A stretch of 43,685 nt of DNA. Source: a virus. Position 1 is the first letter of the stretch. The number at the start of each line of letters is the position of its first letter. Shown piece after piece: positions 29,171-37,591 of this stretch. Under the pieces are notes generated by a model. It searched no databases, was not told where the DNA came from, and was given only the letters and a program-made list of their open reading frames with translations. Where the stretch lies: positions 1-43,685 of IMG/VR virus record IMGVR_UViG_3300020202_000117. One strand, 5' to 3'. The translations under genes and the position numbers were made by a program.

Positions 29171-29204
29171 AAATAGCGAGCCAAGACGTAGTGTCTTGCT
29201 CGCT
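29171..29204 (-). terminator. Hairpin with T-run before the 114-aa gene
   Basis: On the minus strand AGCGAG (29204-29199) and CAAGAC (29198-29193) pair with GTCTTG (29187-29182) and CTCGCT (29180-29175), with one bulged base and loop ACTAC, followed by ATTTTTTATG. This looks like an intrinsic terminator, but the promoter at 29238 and the ATG at 29167 flank it, so it may act as an attenuator. Confidence 0.6.
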
Positions 29205-29221
29205 CTTTGTGTGAGTGTGAG
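29201..29221. repeat. 21-base repeat of the promoter-hairpin cassette, copy 1
   Basis: CGCTCTTTGTGTGAGTGTGAG matches 35804-35824 at 20 of 21 bases. In both places it lies between a TATAAT-containing promoter and a hairpin that ends at a start codon. Confidence 0.85.
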
Positions 29222-29237
29222 CTATTTAATTACTTGT

Positions 29238-29246
29238 ATTATAACA
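29238..29246 (-). promoter_or_regulatory. Extended -10 promoter before the 114-aa gene
   Basis: Minus-strand TGTTATAAT (29246-29238) matches the extended -10 TGnTATAAT exactly. A convincing -35 is not visible. It lies in the 81-bp gap between the fibre gene stop and the hairpin at 29171. Confidence 0.6.
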
Positions 29247-29248
29247 TA

Positions 29249-31219
29249 TTATCCAACACCTAAGGAAAGTAATTGCGGATTCCAGGTACCGGCAAAATCT
29301 ATACTAGGTGCCGATGCTGCCGCCGCCGCACTACCCATTGCCACATAAGGCACAAATGAAGCCGAAGGGTCAGCGTCATCCATCACGAAGGTAAAGCCGT
29401 CAGAATCAATAGAGACTATATCCATCAAACCTTCGACTGCCATCGTGGCCGAGTTGTCGATGTTGATGTACATTTCGTCATACTCAACCGCACCTGCGCA
29501 GTCTGTAGTCACGCCTGTTTTCATCCTTGAGCCTAAGGCCCAGCGAGAAGAAGCTGAAGTCACTGCTCCAATAGAGCGTTCATAAACTGTGGTACTGGTG
29601 TCTATCGTACTTTCTGCACGGTTAGCCGAAAGCATTAATAGTCCTTTAGGCTGAAAACCGACACCTGTCTCACTTTCATTGGTCGTGTCTGTTCGGGTTG
29701 AAATATTGCCGACATGCCACTGTCCGCCTTTGATACAAAGATAAGGATAGTCAGCGGTAGTGACGTTACGTTCTACTGCATTTAAGGTAAAGCCGTCAGC
29801 ATCGTGGGAGACAAAAGAAAATCTGGCTTCAACAGCAGAATTGGTTAAACGGGCTAAACATTCAGCATCGTTGATGTAAGACCAAGAAGCAGCGTTAGCG
29901 GTTACGCCTCTTTGCCTGCCTGCCAGGACACACTGTTCAGAAGAAGAAACGGCTGCACCTAGACACAAACCTACCTCTGAACCAGAAGAGCCAAAAGTGG
30001 CATTGATGACTGCGCTTTGGGAATGAGCAGAAAGGAAGAAAGTAACATCTGGTTGAAAACCGACACCTGTCTCTTGGAAGTTTCCTGTCGCCGCAGGTTC
30101 AGAAAAGTCCCCTGCAAAGACATTGGTAACATCAGGGCCGCCAATGGCGATATAGTGAACCCTGACAGCAGTTGCAAAAGCATCGTCTACAACTAGAGTA
30201 AAGCCATCGGCGTTAAACGACTGGAAATCAGCTAATCCATCAACGCTAATCGTCCCCGAAGAAGTGAAAGTACCAACACAAGCATCATTCCTGACCATAC
30301 AGTTAGCATCAGAAGTTGCCTGTCCTTGCTCTGAAGCGGTAAAAGCGCAATAACGCTGGGTAGTGGAAGCCACTATCCCGTAACCGTCATTAAGACTTGC
30401 TTCAGTGATGTTGTCGGTTGAGGAGTTGTTAGAATTCCAAAAAAGCAGTAAGGCTTTCGGCTGGAAAAACAAGCCTGTGACCGAATAAGTCGTGCCAACA
30501 ACGCCAGTATTAATCAGCAAGTTGCCGACTGCCACCTCCATGCCTGTAGTTGAGGATGGTTTAAATGCACCCGCTACCCCTGAAGCAACACGGGAAGAAC
30601 CGCCAGTCCAGGTAATTGTGTAAGAGCCTGTAGTGGTGGTTGGTTCATAAGAACAATACGCCCCGTTGTCAGATACTGAACCGTCATTAACAACCCTGAC
30701 TAAAGACGTTTGCCCTGCCCCGACATTCCAAACCGTATCGCCTGCGGTATGCTGGCCTTGGGTAAAGTCCAATATCAGGGAATTGGCAGTATTGGTGGTT
30801 ATGGAAATGCTTACTCTGGGGTCTGCGCCTGAACCTGTGGCTGTGGCATTGGCATCAAGCGGACTAGATTGGTCTACGCCCGTTAGGGTCAAAGCCCAGG
30901 CATAAATCAAATCACAAGTCCCGCCCATCGTAATCAAAACTGCGTGTGTCCCTGAAGTCGGGGCAGCACGGTATAACCCTGTAGCTCGTCCACCGAAAGA
31001 GCTGTCTACGGCATTAACGCTTGAAAAAGTCTCGCTCCCGTTCCAATTAGAGGAAGCAACGGTCACGGTTCTGTCAGCGGCGGTGTTGTCATCAGAAGCC
31101 ACACCGACGGCAAGCATCACGTCTGTCCCTGAAATAGTGTGGTTAAAGGAAACAGATGAAGCCGAGTTTACAACCCCTGAATTAGAAACGCCGTCTGTTG
31201 AGTTATATTCAACTGCCAT
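29249..31219 (-). CDS. Fibre/baseplate-like protein with three repeats, 656 aa
   Basis: The N-terminal 215 residues are an Ig-like beta domain (VSFNHTISGTDVMLAVGVAS). Residues from about 230 carry three tandem repeats of about 140 residues. Each begins with a GFQP-type element (LFFQPKALLLF, VGFQPDVTFFL, VGFQPKGLLML) and ends with a DGFT strand (FNADGFTLVV, HDADGFTLNA, IDSDGFTFVM) followed by VHYIAIGG, YPYLCIKGG or FVPYVAMGS. Similar repeats occur in phage tail fibre proteins. The protein is beta-rich and long enough to be a tail fibre or receptor-binding shaft. It overlaps its upstream neighbour by one base at TAATG. Confidence 0.72.
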   Translation of the reverse strand: MAVEYNSTDGVSNSGVVNSASSVSFNHTISGTDVMLAVGVASDDNTAADRTVTVASSNWNGSETFSSVNAVDSSFGGRATGLYRAAPTSGTHAVLITMGGTCDLIYAWALTLTGVDQSSPLDANATATGSGADPRVSISITTNTANSLILDFTQGQHTAGDTVWNVGAGQTSLVRVVNDGSVSDNGAYCSYEPTTTTGSYTITWTGGSSRVASGVAGAFKPSSTTGMEVAVGNLLINTGVVGTTYSVTGLFFQPKALLLFWNSNNSSTDNITEASLNDGYGIVASTTQRYCAFTASEQGQATSDANCMVRNDACVGTFTSSGTISVDGLADFQSFNADGFTLVVDDAFATAVRVHYIAIGGPDVTNVFAGDFSEPAATGNFQETGVGFQPDVTFFLSAHSQSAVINATFGSSGSEVGLCLGAAVSSSEQCVLAGRQRGVTANAASWSYINDAECLARLTNSAVEARFSFVSHDADGFTLNAVERNVTTADYPYLCIKGGQWHVGNISTRTDTTNESETGVGFQPKGLLMLSANRAESTIDTSTTVYERSIGAVTSASSRWALGSRMKTGVTTDCAGAVEYDEMYINIDNSATMAVEGLMDIVSIDSDGFTFVMDDADPSASFVPYVAMGSAAAAASAPSIDFAGTWNPQLLSLGVG

Positions 31220-31620
31220 TACTTAACTTCCTCCCATAACGCATCGTCAGCAGTAATTAATTCCAGTTCTAAATCAGTGACCGTTTTTGGCCGCCAAAAG
31301 TCATGGCTGTATTGCTGGTAATCTTGGGCGGTGATTTGTTCTCGATAAATCCGTCCTTGGGGTGTAAAGAATTCGCTGTAATAAGCCTTTTCAGGCAGGA
31401 TGTCTACCTTAACAAGGCCGAGTAATCGGGTAACGTCAAAGGCAGGTGTACCGTCCTCTTGTTCTTCCTTGTAGAAAACTGAGAATTGGTAGTTATTCTT
31501 AGGGTGAAGTCGGAGGTAGTATTTCTCGTCATCCTCGGCATACTGCAAAGCATCCAAATCGCCATCGAGCGTGTCGAATTTTAAAGTCTCGTATGATACT
31601 CGATGGGTTAAATCGGGCAT
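31219..31620 (-). CDS. Hypothetical structural protein, 133 aa
   Basis: Starts MPDLTHRVSYETLKFDTLDG and is acidic with alternating hydrophobic residues. Contains YSEFFTPQGRIYREQITAQD and a C-terminal Leu/Glu-rich segment. Not recognised. The single-base overlap at both ends with fibre-like genes suggests a fibre-associated or chaperone role. It has no membrane segment or cysteine motif. Confidence 0.65.
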   Translation of the reverse strand: MPDLTHRVSYETLKFDTLDGDLDALQYAEDDEKYYLRLHPKNNYQFSVFYKEEQEDGTPAFDVTRLLGLVKVDILPEKAYYSEFFTPQGRIYREQITAQDYQQYSHDFWRPKTVTDLELELITADDALWEEVK

Positions 31621-33077
31621 TAGACTTCTTTAGTGAATAAAGCTGTTATATCAACAGTTGTGCCGGTAATGTCTTCCAAATCAGCCGTCCAGTTGTTACC
31701 AGTGGCATCTTGAGGATAAGGCACGGCAAAAGTAACACCAGCCGTTGAACCTGCAGGGACAACAATCGAAGCGACAACATTACCGGCTGTAACAGAACGA
31801 ATATCTACCAAAGCCGCTACATTAGATTGGTTGGCGCACATTATTGAAATACAATCGTGAAAAACACCGGCTGAAGCTGCCAAAAGGGTTGTTTCTGTGC
31901 CGGTAGTGAGAGAAACATAAGCGGTGGCAATTAAGTCCCGAACCTGAACGGGTCTGACTAATTGCCGACCTAAATCGTCAAAAGTAGCTGAGACCATATC
32001 CCCGCCAGCAACAGCCGTGGGATTGGCCGTCCTGCCAATGCCGCCCATTTTAAGCGGGGCATCGCCGTTGGCGGCCACATCTGAAGCTATTGGACCAATT
32101 ACCACTACTGTTGAAGTTGCCCCAGCGACAGTTACTGGAACAGGGTTAGAGCCTGAATATTGGACACCAGATGAATCTATTAAAGACGCTTTGACTGAAG
32201 CGGTAATATCAGAAACCAAAACTGTGCCATCAACCGTGATACTATTGCCGCCGTCATCTATTGAAATGTTTCCGCCAGCATCAGAAATCGGCACTGGATT
32301 AGAACCAGAATAAGCCACCCCTGTAGAGTCTACGATATTGGCGGCGGTTGTCGCCGTAATTGAAGAAACTGTCACGGTGCCATCTATGGTCAAAGAAGAA
32401 CCACCGTCATCAACAGAAAGGGTTGAACCATTATCGTCCACAGAAATCGAACTGCCGCCATCACTGACAGTCACTGTATTGGTAACGGACACTGACCAGT
32501 TGGCACCAGAGACCTGATAAACCGAAACACTATCGGTGGCATTGGCTAAGTCCCGAATATCTAAATCAGTGGCAGTAACAGTCTGAGTACCAACCGACTC
32601 TGTTTTAACCCGATTATCAGCATTTAAAAGTTCAGCAAAAAACGAAGCAGCCGCACCAGTGGCATAAACAGAATCAATTGAGCCGGAAAGTTGTAAAACA
32701 TCTAAGTGGGCAGCTCTGAGTTCTGTATCAGTTAAACCAGAAGCACCAGAGGGAAGCTCCACTTTCAAGCGGCCATCGGGGTTAATGACATCAGCTCCAG
32801 CGGAAGCGAATATATCACTTACGGATACAGACCAATTAGCGCCAGATACCTGTTTAACATCGAGTGTATTTAAAAGCTTTGGGTCACGAACAACTATCCC
32901 GTAGGCGCTCGCTGAAGGGTCTGAAGATGTTAATTCAGCCGAAGCTGTGGAATTAGCACCGGTAATGAGTATCCGCTCTCGATGTACAGATTGGCCATCG
33001 TAACCAGTAAAAGTCTCGGTATCGAGCCTGCGATTGGTGGTCGTTGGGTCTTCAAATGGTAAATTATAGTCCGCCAT
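31620..33077 (-). CDS. Repetitive tail-fibre-like protein, 485 aa
   Basis: Beta-rich protein with internal repeats. A unit like SGANWSVSVSDIF/TNTV occurs twice (near residues 80 and 195), and a unit like DGGSSISVDD / DGGNSITVDGTV recurs from about residue 205 to 290. Another pair is YSGSNPVPISDAGG / YSGSNPVPVTVAGA. Such short repeats with VDG and SVDD turns form trimeric beta shafts in tail fibres. The N terminus (MADYNLPFEDPTTTNRRLDT) is unrelated. It overlaps the 46-aa gene by 14 nt. A fibre or baseplate role is inferred. Confidence 0.68.
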   Translation of the reverse strand: MADYNLPFEDPTTTNRRLDTETFTGYDGQSVHRERILITGANSTASAELTSSDPSASAYGIVVRDPKLLNTLDVKQVSGANWSVSVSDIFASAGADVINPDGRLKVELPSGASGLTDTELRAAHLDVLQLSGSIDSVYATGAAASFFAELLNADNRVKTESVGTQTVTATDLDIRDLANATDSVSVYQVSGANWSVSVTNTVTVSDGGSSISVDDNGSTLSVDDGGSSLTIDGTVTVSSITATTAANIVDSTGVAYSGSNPVPISDAGGNISIDDGGNSITVDGTVLVSDITASVKASLIDSSGVQYSGSNPVPVTVAGATSTVVVIGPIASDVAANGDAPLKMGGIGRTANPTAVAGGDMVSATFDDLGRQLVRPVQVRDLIATAYVSLTTGTETTLLAASAGVFHDCISIMCANQSNVAALVDIRSVTAGNVVASIVVPAGSTAGVTFAVPYPQDATGNNWTADLEDITGTTVDITALFTKEV

Positions 33078-33204
33078 TTAACATTAAAATTATGGTTATC
33101 GCCGGGCCGGTAAAGTGCATCATCCAGCGAATCACACCAGTAGCCGGAGGTTGTCCGCCCCCGCCCTTGATGATGTGTTGGTTATTGATTAAAGAAGCGT
33201 GCAT
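33064..33204 (-). CDS. 46-aa peptide with hydrophobic C terminus
   Basis: Starts MHASLINNQHIIKGGGGQPP and has a hydrophobic stretch at the end (FTGPAITIILMLNGGL). Its ATG overlaps the stop of the 284-aa gene (TAATG), and its frame runs 14 nt into the 485-aa gene. The function is unknown; a short fibre connector or membrane peptide is possible. The coupled start and stop support it, but a frame this small could be spurious. Confidence 0.5.
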   Translation of the reverse strand: MHASLINNQHIIKGGGGQPPATGVIRWMMHFTGPAITIILMLNGGL

Positions 33205-34058
33205 TAGGGTAATAAGAAGTAAGAGACAAAGCCGGTAACGCTTTGGGCATCTGATAAATTAAGTATCAAAGGCTTCCCAACACCTGTCGCAAAAAGGAAA
33301 GTCGGAGGGGTAGTAGTTGGTGAAGTGGCACCTTCACGGGCTTGAAATGAATAAGCGCCAGTTAAATCCTTGACCCCATCAGTCCACTTAGGAGAAGTTG
33401 TCCCCTGTCCTTGTAGCATCCAGCCAAACACACAAATCCTCATCCCGGATACAGCCGCCACAATCGTGTTATTACCTGCGGTTGAAACTGAGACTGGGGC
33501 TGATTCTGTACCGTAAGGCTTCATAGACACTTGCCTTGCTCCCCCGCCACCGCCAGCCACAATCGCTTGTGAACCTGAATTTAAATTAACCGGCTTATTG
33601 TTAGTATCAACAATTATCGCCCTCATAGTCTCTGGGAAAGTAACATGGACAACCGCTTCAGGAATATCAAACTTCGGAATCTTTATCTCCGGAATCTTGA
33701 CAGTCACTTCCGGTTTAGGAACAGTAATTTTTGGGATAGTGACTTTAGCTTCCGGAACCTTAATATCCGGGATAGTTACGTTTACTATCGGCTGTGGGAC
33801 TTTAATTGGCGGGATTTCAACCCTGACTTCTGCTTGAGGGACATCAACTTTGGGGACATTTATCTGAATGCCGGAAATGGCCGAAACTATCTCCTGTCTT
33901 GAGATACGAGAGTTAGTAGCAATCTCAGAAAGCATTGGAGTCAAAGCCTGAATAATAGCTGGGCCGATGGCCTGTATCATCTCTCGGCTTAACTGCTTTT
34001 GCTCTAAGGCTTTATCTAAGGCTGCTTTGGCCGTTTTTAAAGCTATATCCGGGGTCAT
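33204..34058 (-). CDS. Fibre protein with IPxI-type repeat shaft, 284 aa
   Basis: Residues about 70-145 contain ten or more units of an [IV]P-x-[IV]-x-[IV] type repeat (KVDVPQAEVRVEIPPIKVPQ, TIPKITVPKPEVTVKIPEIK). The alternation is like AHNAK or some phage shaft repeats. The N terminus is helical (ALDKALEQKQLSREMIQAIG), and the C-terminal 100 residues are beta-rich (GGGGGARQVSMKPYGTESAP). The gene follows the portal with an ATGA overlap. A short tail fibre or head fibre is the likeliest reading. The repeat is unmistakable; the biological role is inferred. Confidence 0.7.
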   Translation of the reverse strand: MTPDIALKTAKAALDKALEQKQLSREMIQAIGPAIIQALTPMLSEIATNSRISRQEIVSAISGIQINVPKVDVPQAEVRVEIPPIKVPQPIVNVTIPDIKVPEAKVTIPKITVPKPEVTVKIPEIKIPKFDIPEAVVHVTFPETMRAIIVDTNNKPVNLNSGSQAIVAGGGGGARQVSMKPYGTESAPVSVSTAGNNTIVAAVSGMRICVFGWMLQGQGTTSPKWTDGVKDLTGAYSFQAREGATSPTTTPPTFLFATGVGKPLILNLSDAQSVTGFVSYFLLP

Positions 34059-35773
34059 ATCTGGTTCATGGTGTTTTGCACCTGCATAAGTAAATTAGGG
34101 TCTACCTGAGGCTCTTGAATGGGGTTCTGTTGCATCTCAGCAAGCATTTGCATCTGCTTCTCGCCCTCTTCTACTTCCTTCAGTTCTTCAGAGGAAAGGT
34201 CTACGCTTTCAAGCATTCTCTTTTGGGCAATCTTACGAAGAGCCAAGTTATTCGGGAACTGGCCCAAGATAAACATGAACTTCTGAATACTCTTGATTGA
34301 CTCATTCTCCTGTTCTGAAGAGGATTTAACCATTGGCTCATAGCCAGATTCAGATACCCAATCAACCTTAAAGACATTTTTCTCATAAATCTTGCCGGAC
34401 TTTCCGACTTTACATAAAGTCATCTTCTTAGGAGCGTTAGCGTGCATCAATTTATCCCATTTCCAAGCCTTTTCATACCAGGCCATGCGATAAAACTTAG
34501 CCATAGCCGTGGCTCTTTCATTAGTTTTGCCAACCAATATCTCAACTTCACCCAAAGTCTGTGCGCCTTGTTCACCAACGCCTTTATCTATGGCGGTGGC
34601 ACCAGAGCCTCTTTCCACTATTTGAATCAATTGATTGATAGCGTCCCAATTCTGGGTTAAATCACCGACTTCAACCTGTTTTAAAACTTTAGAAATATCA
34701 TCTCCTGGAGGAGCAGGAAGCATTACCCCCGGTCCCGGAGTATAAGTCTGGGGAGTGTAGTTCTGGTTCGGCAAATACCAGTGCATATTAAAATTCTTGA
34801 GGGTCCTGTTCTCAATATCTTGCGAGAACCAGACATTTAGGACTTTATTCGGGGTTCTAACCAAATCAGCCACGGAATCAGGATAAACATCGTTGGTCTC
34901 TGGGTCTTCACACCATCTGACAAACGGCCAAAAATCAACACCGATAAGCTCTTCTAAAGTCTCATTTAAGAGTTCAATGCAGTTCTCAGCATAAACAACC
35001 ACCCTCTTTTCAAATTCCTTTTTCTTTGGGTTCCAGACTTTAGTGTAGTGTTCAGTGATATTTATCAGTCGGTCGCCGCCGGCAAAATAAGCAAAATCGC
35101 CATGGTCTATACCCATGGACTTCAAGCGCTCCATTTTCTTTTCAAATTCTTCCTTGTTGACCTCTGACTGGGTAATGCCTGGAGGAGAATCCACCCAAAC
35201 TTTAAGCTCTTCACGGCCTTCTTTGGTGTATCTTTCATCTGCTAGTATCTCTCGCACTGGCCTGAAGATGTTCTGGTGGATGATGTAACGGGCTGATTCC
35301 AAGTCCCAAGCGTTATAGGTCGGGTCAATGGCGATGTCATAAATGTCTAAAACAGCAAAATCCACGCCTTTTTCACTTGGGATAAGCTTGGTCGTAGATG
35401 CCCCGTAAAGCAGGACATTCTTCTTATCAAGCATGTCAATCAGCTCAATCTTGTTCCTGCGTCCCATCTCTTCCCACATCTCCTGGTAAAAGAGTTCTTT
35501 TTGTTCGTCTCCGCCCCGTTCCTTCCAATCTACCTCGGGCTTCTCGTCAATCTTGGAGAGGTTGGTCTTCAAAGTCTCCTTCATCAAGGGGATGTTGACG
35601 GCTTGTCGCTGTGTTAGGCGGTTGGTCTTTACCTTGTTTCGATAGAGTTCGTAGTTGTCGTTCCAGTCCTCGTGTTTGCGTTCCTGGAGCTTAACGGCTG
35701 CTTCCCGCTCAATTTTAAGACGCTCCATCTCTGGAGTGAGAGTCCAACTGTTTGTCGTTGTGTTATATGGCAT
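34055..35773 (-). CDS. Portal protein, 572 aa
   Basis: I start at ATG 35773 (MPYNTTTNSWTLTPEMERLK), just after the hairpin and T-run at 35776-35808; upstream in-frame codons fall inside the hairpin. The long helix at the start, the NRLTQRQAVNIPLMKETLKT segment, the DIAIDPTYNAWDLESARYII segment and the C-terminal helical, Gln/Met-rich tail (EVEEGEKQMQMLAEMQQNP) all fit a P22-type/podovirus portal. The gene order (terminase, a small gene, portal) supports it. Portals form the dodecameric ring through which DNA enters and leaves the head. Confidence 0.85.
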   Translation of the reverse strand: MPYNTTTNSWTLTPEMERLKIEREAAVKLQERKHEDWNDNYELYRNKVKTNRLTQRQAVNIPLMKETLKTNLSKIDEKPEVDWKERGGDEQKELFYQEMWEEMGRRNKIELIDMLDKKNVLLYGASTTKLIPSEKGVDFAVLDIYDIAIDPTYNAWDLESARYIIHQNIFRPVREILADERYTKEGREELKVWVDSPPGITQSEVNKEEFEKKMERLKSMGIDHGDFAYFAGGDRLINITEHYTKVWNPKKKEFEKRVVVYAENCIELLNETLEELIGVDFWPFVRWCEDPETNDVYPDSVADLVRTPNKVLNVWFSQDIENRTLKNFNMHWYLPNQNYTPQTYTPGPGVMLPAPPGDDISKVLKQVEVGDLTQNWDAINQLIQIVERGSGATAIDKGVGEQGAQTLGEVEILVGKTNERATAMAKFYRMAWYEKAWKWDKLMHANAPKKMTLCKVGKSGKIYEKNVFKVDWVSESGYEPMVKSSSEQENESIKSIQKFMFILGQFPNNLALRKIAQKRMLESVDLSSEELKEVEEGEKQMQMLAEMQQNPIQEPQVDPNLLMQVQNTMNQI

Positions 35774-35775
35774 TA

Positions 35776-35808
35776 AAATAAAACGAGCCGCATTTCTGCG
35801 ACCCGCTC
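35776..35808 (-). terminator. Hairpin with T-rich tail before the portal gene
   Basis: On the minus strand GAGC (35808-35805) and CGCA (35799-35796) pair with TGCG (35791-35788) and GCTC (35786-35783), with an internal loop, followed by GTTTTATTTTAATG. The stem is imperfect, so termination may be weak. It parallels the hairpin at 29171-29204. Confidence 0.45.
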
Positions 35809-35824
35809 TTGGTGTGAGTGTGAG
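35804..35824. repeat. 21-base repeat of the promoter-hairpin cassette, copy 2
   Basis: CGCTCTTGGTGTGAGTGTGAG, 20 of 21 identical to 29201-29221. The CTATTTA and ATTATA segments that follow are also shared. Confidence 0.85.
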
Positions 35825-35836
35825 TCTATTTACTAC

Positions 35837-35866
35837 ATTATACACCTTATATTACTTGGTAGTCAA
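35837..35866 (-). promoter_or_regulatory. Promoter before the portal gene
   Basis: TTGACT (35866-35861), 18-base spacer, TATAAT (35842-35837). The -10 is perfect and the -35 matches five of six. It overlaps the end of the 74-aa gene. Confidence 0.65.
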
Positions 35867-36076
35867 TTTCTTTTCTTCTTCTTTGATGCGTCTCCACGGC
35901 CAATAATTCTGAATCTCTATTCCTTGAAAGACTCCATTCCTGTCCATATGCAAAATAATGCCCACGTTCTTTATCTTCAAAGCTCCTGAGGCGGCTAACA
36001 CCGTAAATATCTCCTGGTACTTAACTGTTTCTTCGGGACTTATATTTTCGATGTTTATTTCTATTTTGCCTGACAT
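35852..36076 (-). CDS. Hypothetical protein, 74 aa
   Basis: Starts MSGKIEINIENISPEETVKY and contains FTVLAASGALKIKNVGIILH, a small alpha/beta protein. Not recognised. It lies between terminase and portal, four bases from the terminase stop. Its last codons contain the -35 element of the portal promoter. Confidence 0.65.
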   Translation of the reverse strand: MSGKIEINIENISPEETVKYQEIFTVLAASGALKIKNVGIILHMDRNGVFQGIEIQNYWPWRRIKEEEKKLTTK

Positions 36077-36079
36077 ATT

Positions 36080-37276
36080 TTAAAAAGGCACATCCCGGTC
36101 GGCGTAATAAGACGCAACCGGCGGTGTAGGTGGAGGAGTAATAATATTTGGTTTCTTGATAATTGAAGCCATCGCATACCGGCCAGCATCCATAGAATGA
36201 GACCAGGTATGTTCTGGGACATTGAGAATTTTGCCGTCCTTATCTGTCTCCCAAAGGTAGTTACGGTATTCCTTGATGATGTTTACCGAGCGCTTAGTAA
36301 CAGAGATTCTTTGGTCTTGGACTAATTGGATGCCGTTATTTACACTATCTTTCCCTTTTTCTGCGGCCACGATATTTACGCCATAGCTCTTGATTTCATC
36401 TATAGACTTTGGTTCGGCACTATCTGCAACCACTAAAGCTTTAGTCTCCTGGTTTAGGATAATGTCGGCGATTTGCTTGTTTGAAAGCCCTTTTTGATAA
36501 GCAATCTCGTCCCAAATATATCCCCCGTCATAGTAATAAACAGCCACGATGGCAGACGGGTCATTGGAATAACCAAAATCTAAGCCGATTCTCTCTAAAC
36601 GGGCATAATGGGAAATCTCGTCTATTATCTGCCAATCCCGATAAATCTTGCCTTCGACTTCACCCAGTTGCCCTTCGCCATAGACTTTCCACCAAGACTT
36701 CCTATCTCTGCGAGTCTCAATGGAATCAACAATCGCCTTATCTAAGGCTTCGTTGTCTTTGTAGGTTAGAGTGATATGGTCTAGGTCTTGTCGCTTGTTT
36801 AAGACTTCTTCATAAAACCAAAACTCATTAGTCGGGTTCCAGTCCAAAAATATAAATTCTTTAGTACGGACCTCAAGCTGGTCAAAAGCCTCATAAGGGA
36901 TATTGTTGGCTTCATTGATAAATAACCTATCACGTCTCGGGCCTCTGACTTTGCCTGGTTGGTCTACACTGAAAAATTCAATCTTTGAACCGTTAGAGAA
37001 GGTATAAGTGTAATCAGTCTTATTCCAAGCACTTGGCTCAAAGCCGTTATGGGCTTCAAGTATCATTAAAAAGTCCCGAATCACGCCCCTTTTTAAGTGA
37101 GGAAATGATTCCGAGACAATTGAAGTCAAAGTCGGGGTCTTATCATGCTGGGCTAGAACTATCAGCCACATGATAATTGAGACTGTCTTGGAAGCTGAAG
37201 TGCCGCCTTGAACGGCTCTAATTCTACTCTTCAGTTGTTTTATTCTCTTGTAGGCTGTTGTTTTCTTGTATGTCAT
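36080..37276 (-). CDS. terL: Terminase large subunit, PBSX type, 398 aa
   Basis: ATPase and nuclease that packages DNA. I start at ATG 37276 (MTYKKTTAYKRIKQLKSRIR); a TTG at 37279 is in frame. The Walker A motif QGGTSASKTVS is near residues 23-33, and the Walker B-like RRDRLFINEANNI is near residue 118. The coupling segment FIFLDWNPTNEFWF follows. The RNaseH-like nuclease is shown by LDFGYSNDPSAIVAVYYY (first Asp), VADSAEPKSIDEIKSY and SMDAGRYAMASI. The length and motifs match the PBSX family terminases, which usually use a headful or related packaging mode. It overlaps the small subunit by 53 nt. Confidence 0.93.
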   Translation of the reverse strand: MTYKKTTAYKRIKQLKSRIRAVQGGTSASKTVSIIMWLIVLAQHDKTPTLTSIVSESFPHLKRGVIRDFLMILEAHNGFEPSAWNKTDYTYTFSNGSKIEFFSVDQPGKVRGPRRDRLFINEANNIPYEAFDQLEVRTKEFIFLDWNPTNEFWFYEEVLNKRQDLDHITLTYKDNEALDKAIVDSIETRRDRKSWWKVYGEGQLGEVEGKIYRDWQIIDEISHYARLERIGLDFGYSNDPSAIVAVYYYDGGYIWDEIAYQKGLSNKQIADIILNQETKALVVADSAEPKSIDEIKSYGVNIVAAEKGKDSVNNGIQLVQDQRISVTKRSVNIIKEYRNYLWETDKDGKILNVPEHTWSHSMDAGRYAMASIIKKPNIITPPPTPPVASYYADRDVPF

Positions 37277-37589
37277 CAAATGGTACGGGGAATTTTATTT
37301 CATGTTCCTTAGTTTCCTTGGGCATACCTTCTAAATAGTTAAGGACGTGTTTGCGGGACTGGCCGTCATAATCTAGGGCATCTTGGAGGATGTTATCTAT
37401 CAAATGCTCTGCCATTGCTCTTTTGCCATCAGGTCCCATTTGCGCCAATTTATTTTTCATTAGTTGGATAAGTGAAACTGAACCCTGGGGCCTACCGCCT
37501 CCAGGATTACCCTTTACAAACTTACCTGTTACTGGGTCTGTATACGTTTTCTCTACGTTTTGTTCGTTTATTTCTTGACTATCTGTCAT
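37224..37589 (-). CDS. Probable terminase small subunit, 121 aa
   Basis: Starts MTDSQEINEQNVEKTYTDP. KGNPGGGRPQGSVSLIQLMK is the DUF5681-like element common to small proteins directly before terminase genes, and a helical part follows (KRAMAEHLIDNILQDALDYD). The end is acidic (FDDIQENNSLQENKTTEE). It overlaps the large subunit by 53 nt in another frame. Terminase small subunits choose the packaging site on the DNA; this one could bind DNA through the N-terminal GNPGGGRP arm. The role is inferred from position and the DUF5681-like motif. Confidence 0.72.
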   Translation of the reverse strand: MTDSQEINEQNVEKTYTDPVTGKFVKGNPGGGRPQGSVSLIQLMKNKLAQMGPDGKRAMAEHLIDNILQDALDYDGQSRKHVLNYLEGMPKETKEHEIKFPVPFDDIQENNSLQENKTTEE

Positions 37590-37591
37590 AG

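Noticed and set aside
29201-29221. Lambda boxA-like CGCTCTT in the repeated cassette
   Set aside because: The match is on the plus strand, opposite to transcription, so it would not be present in the message.
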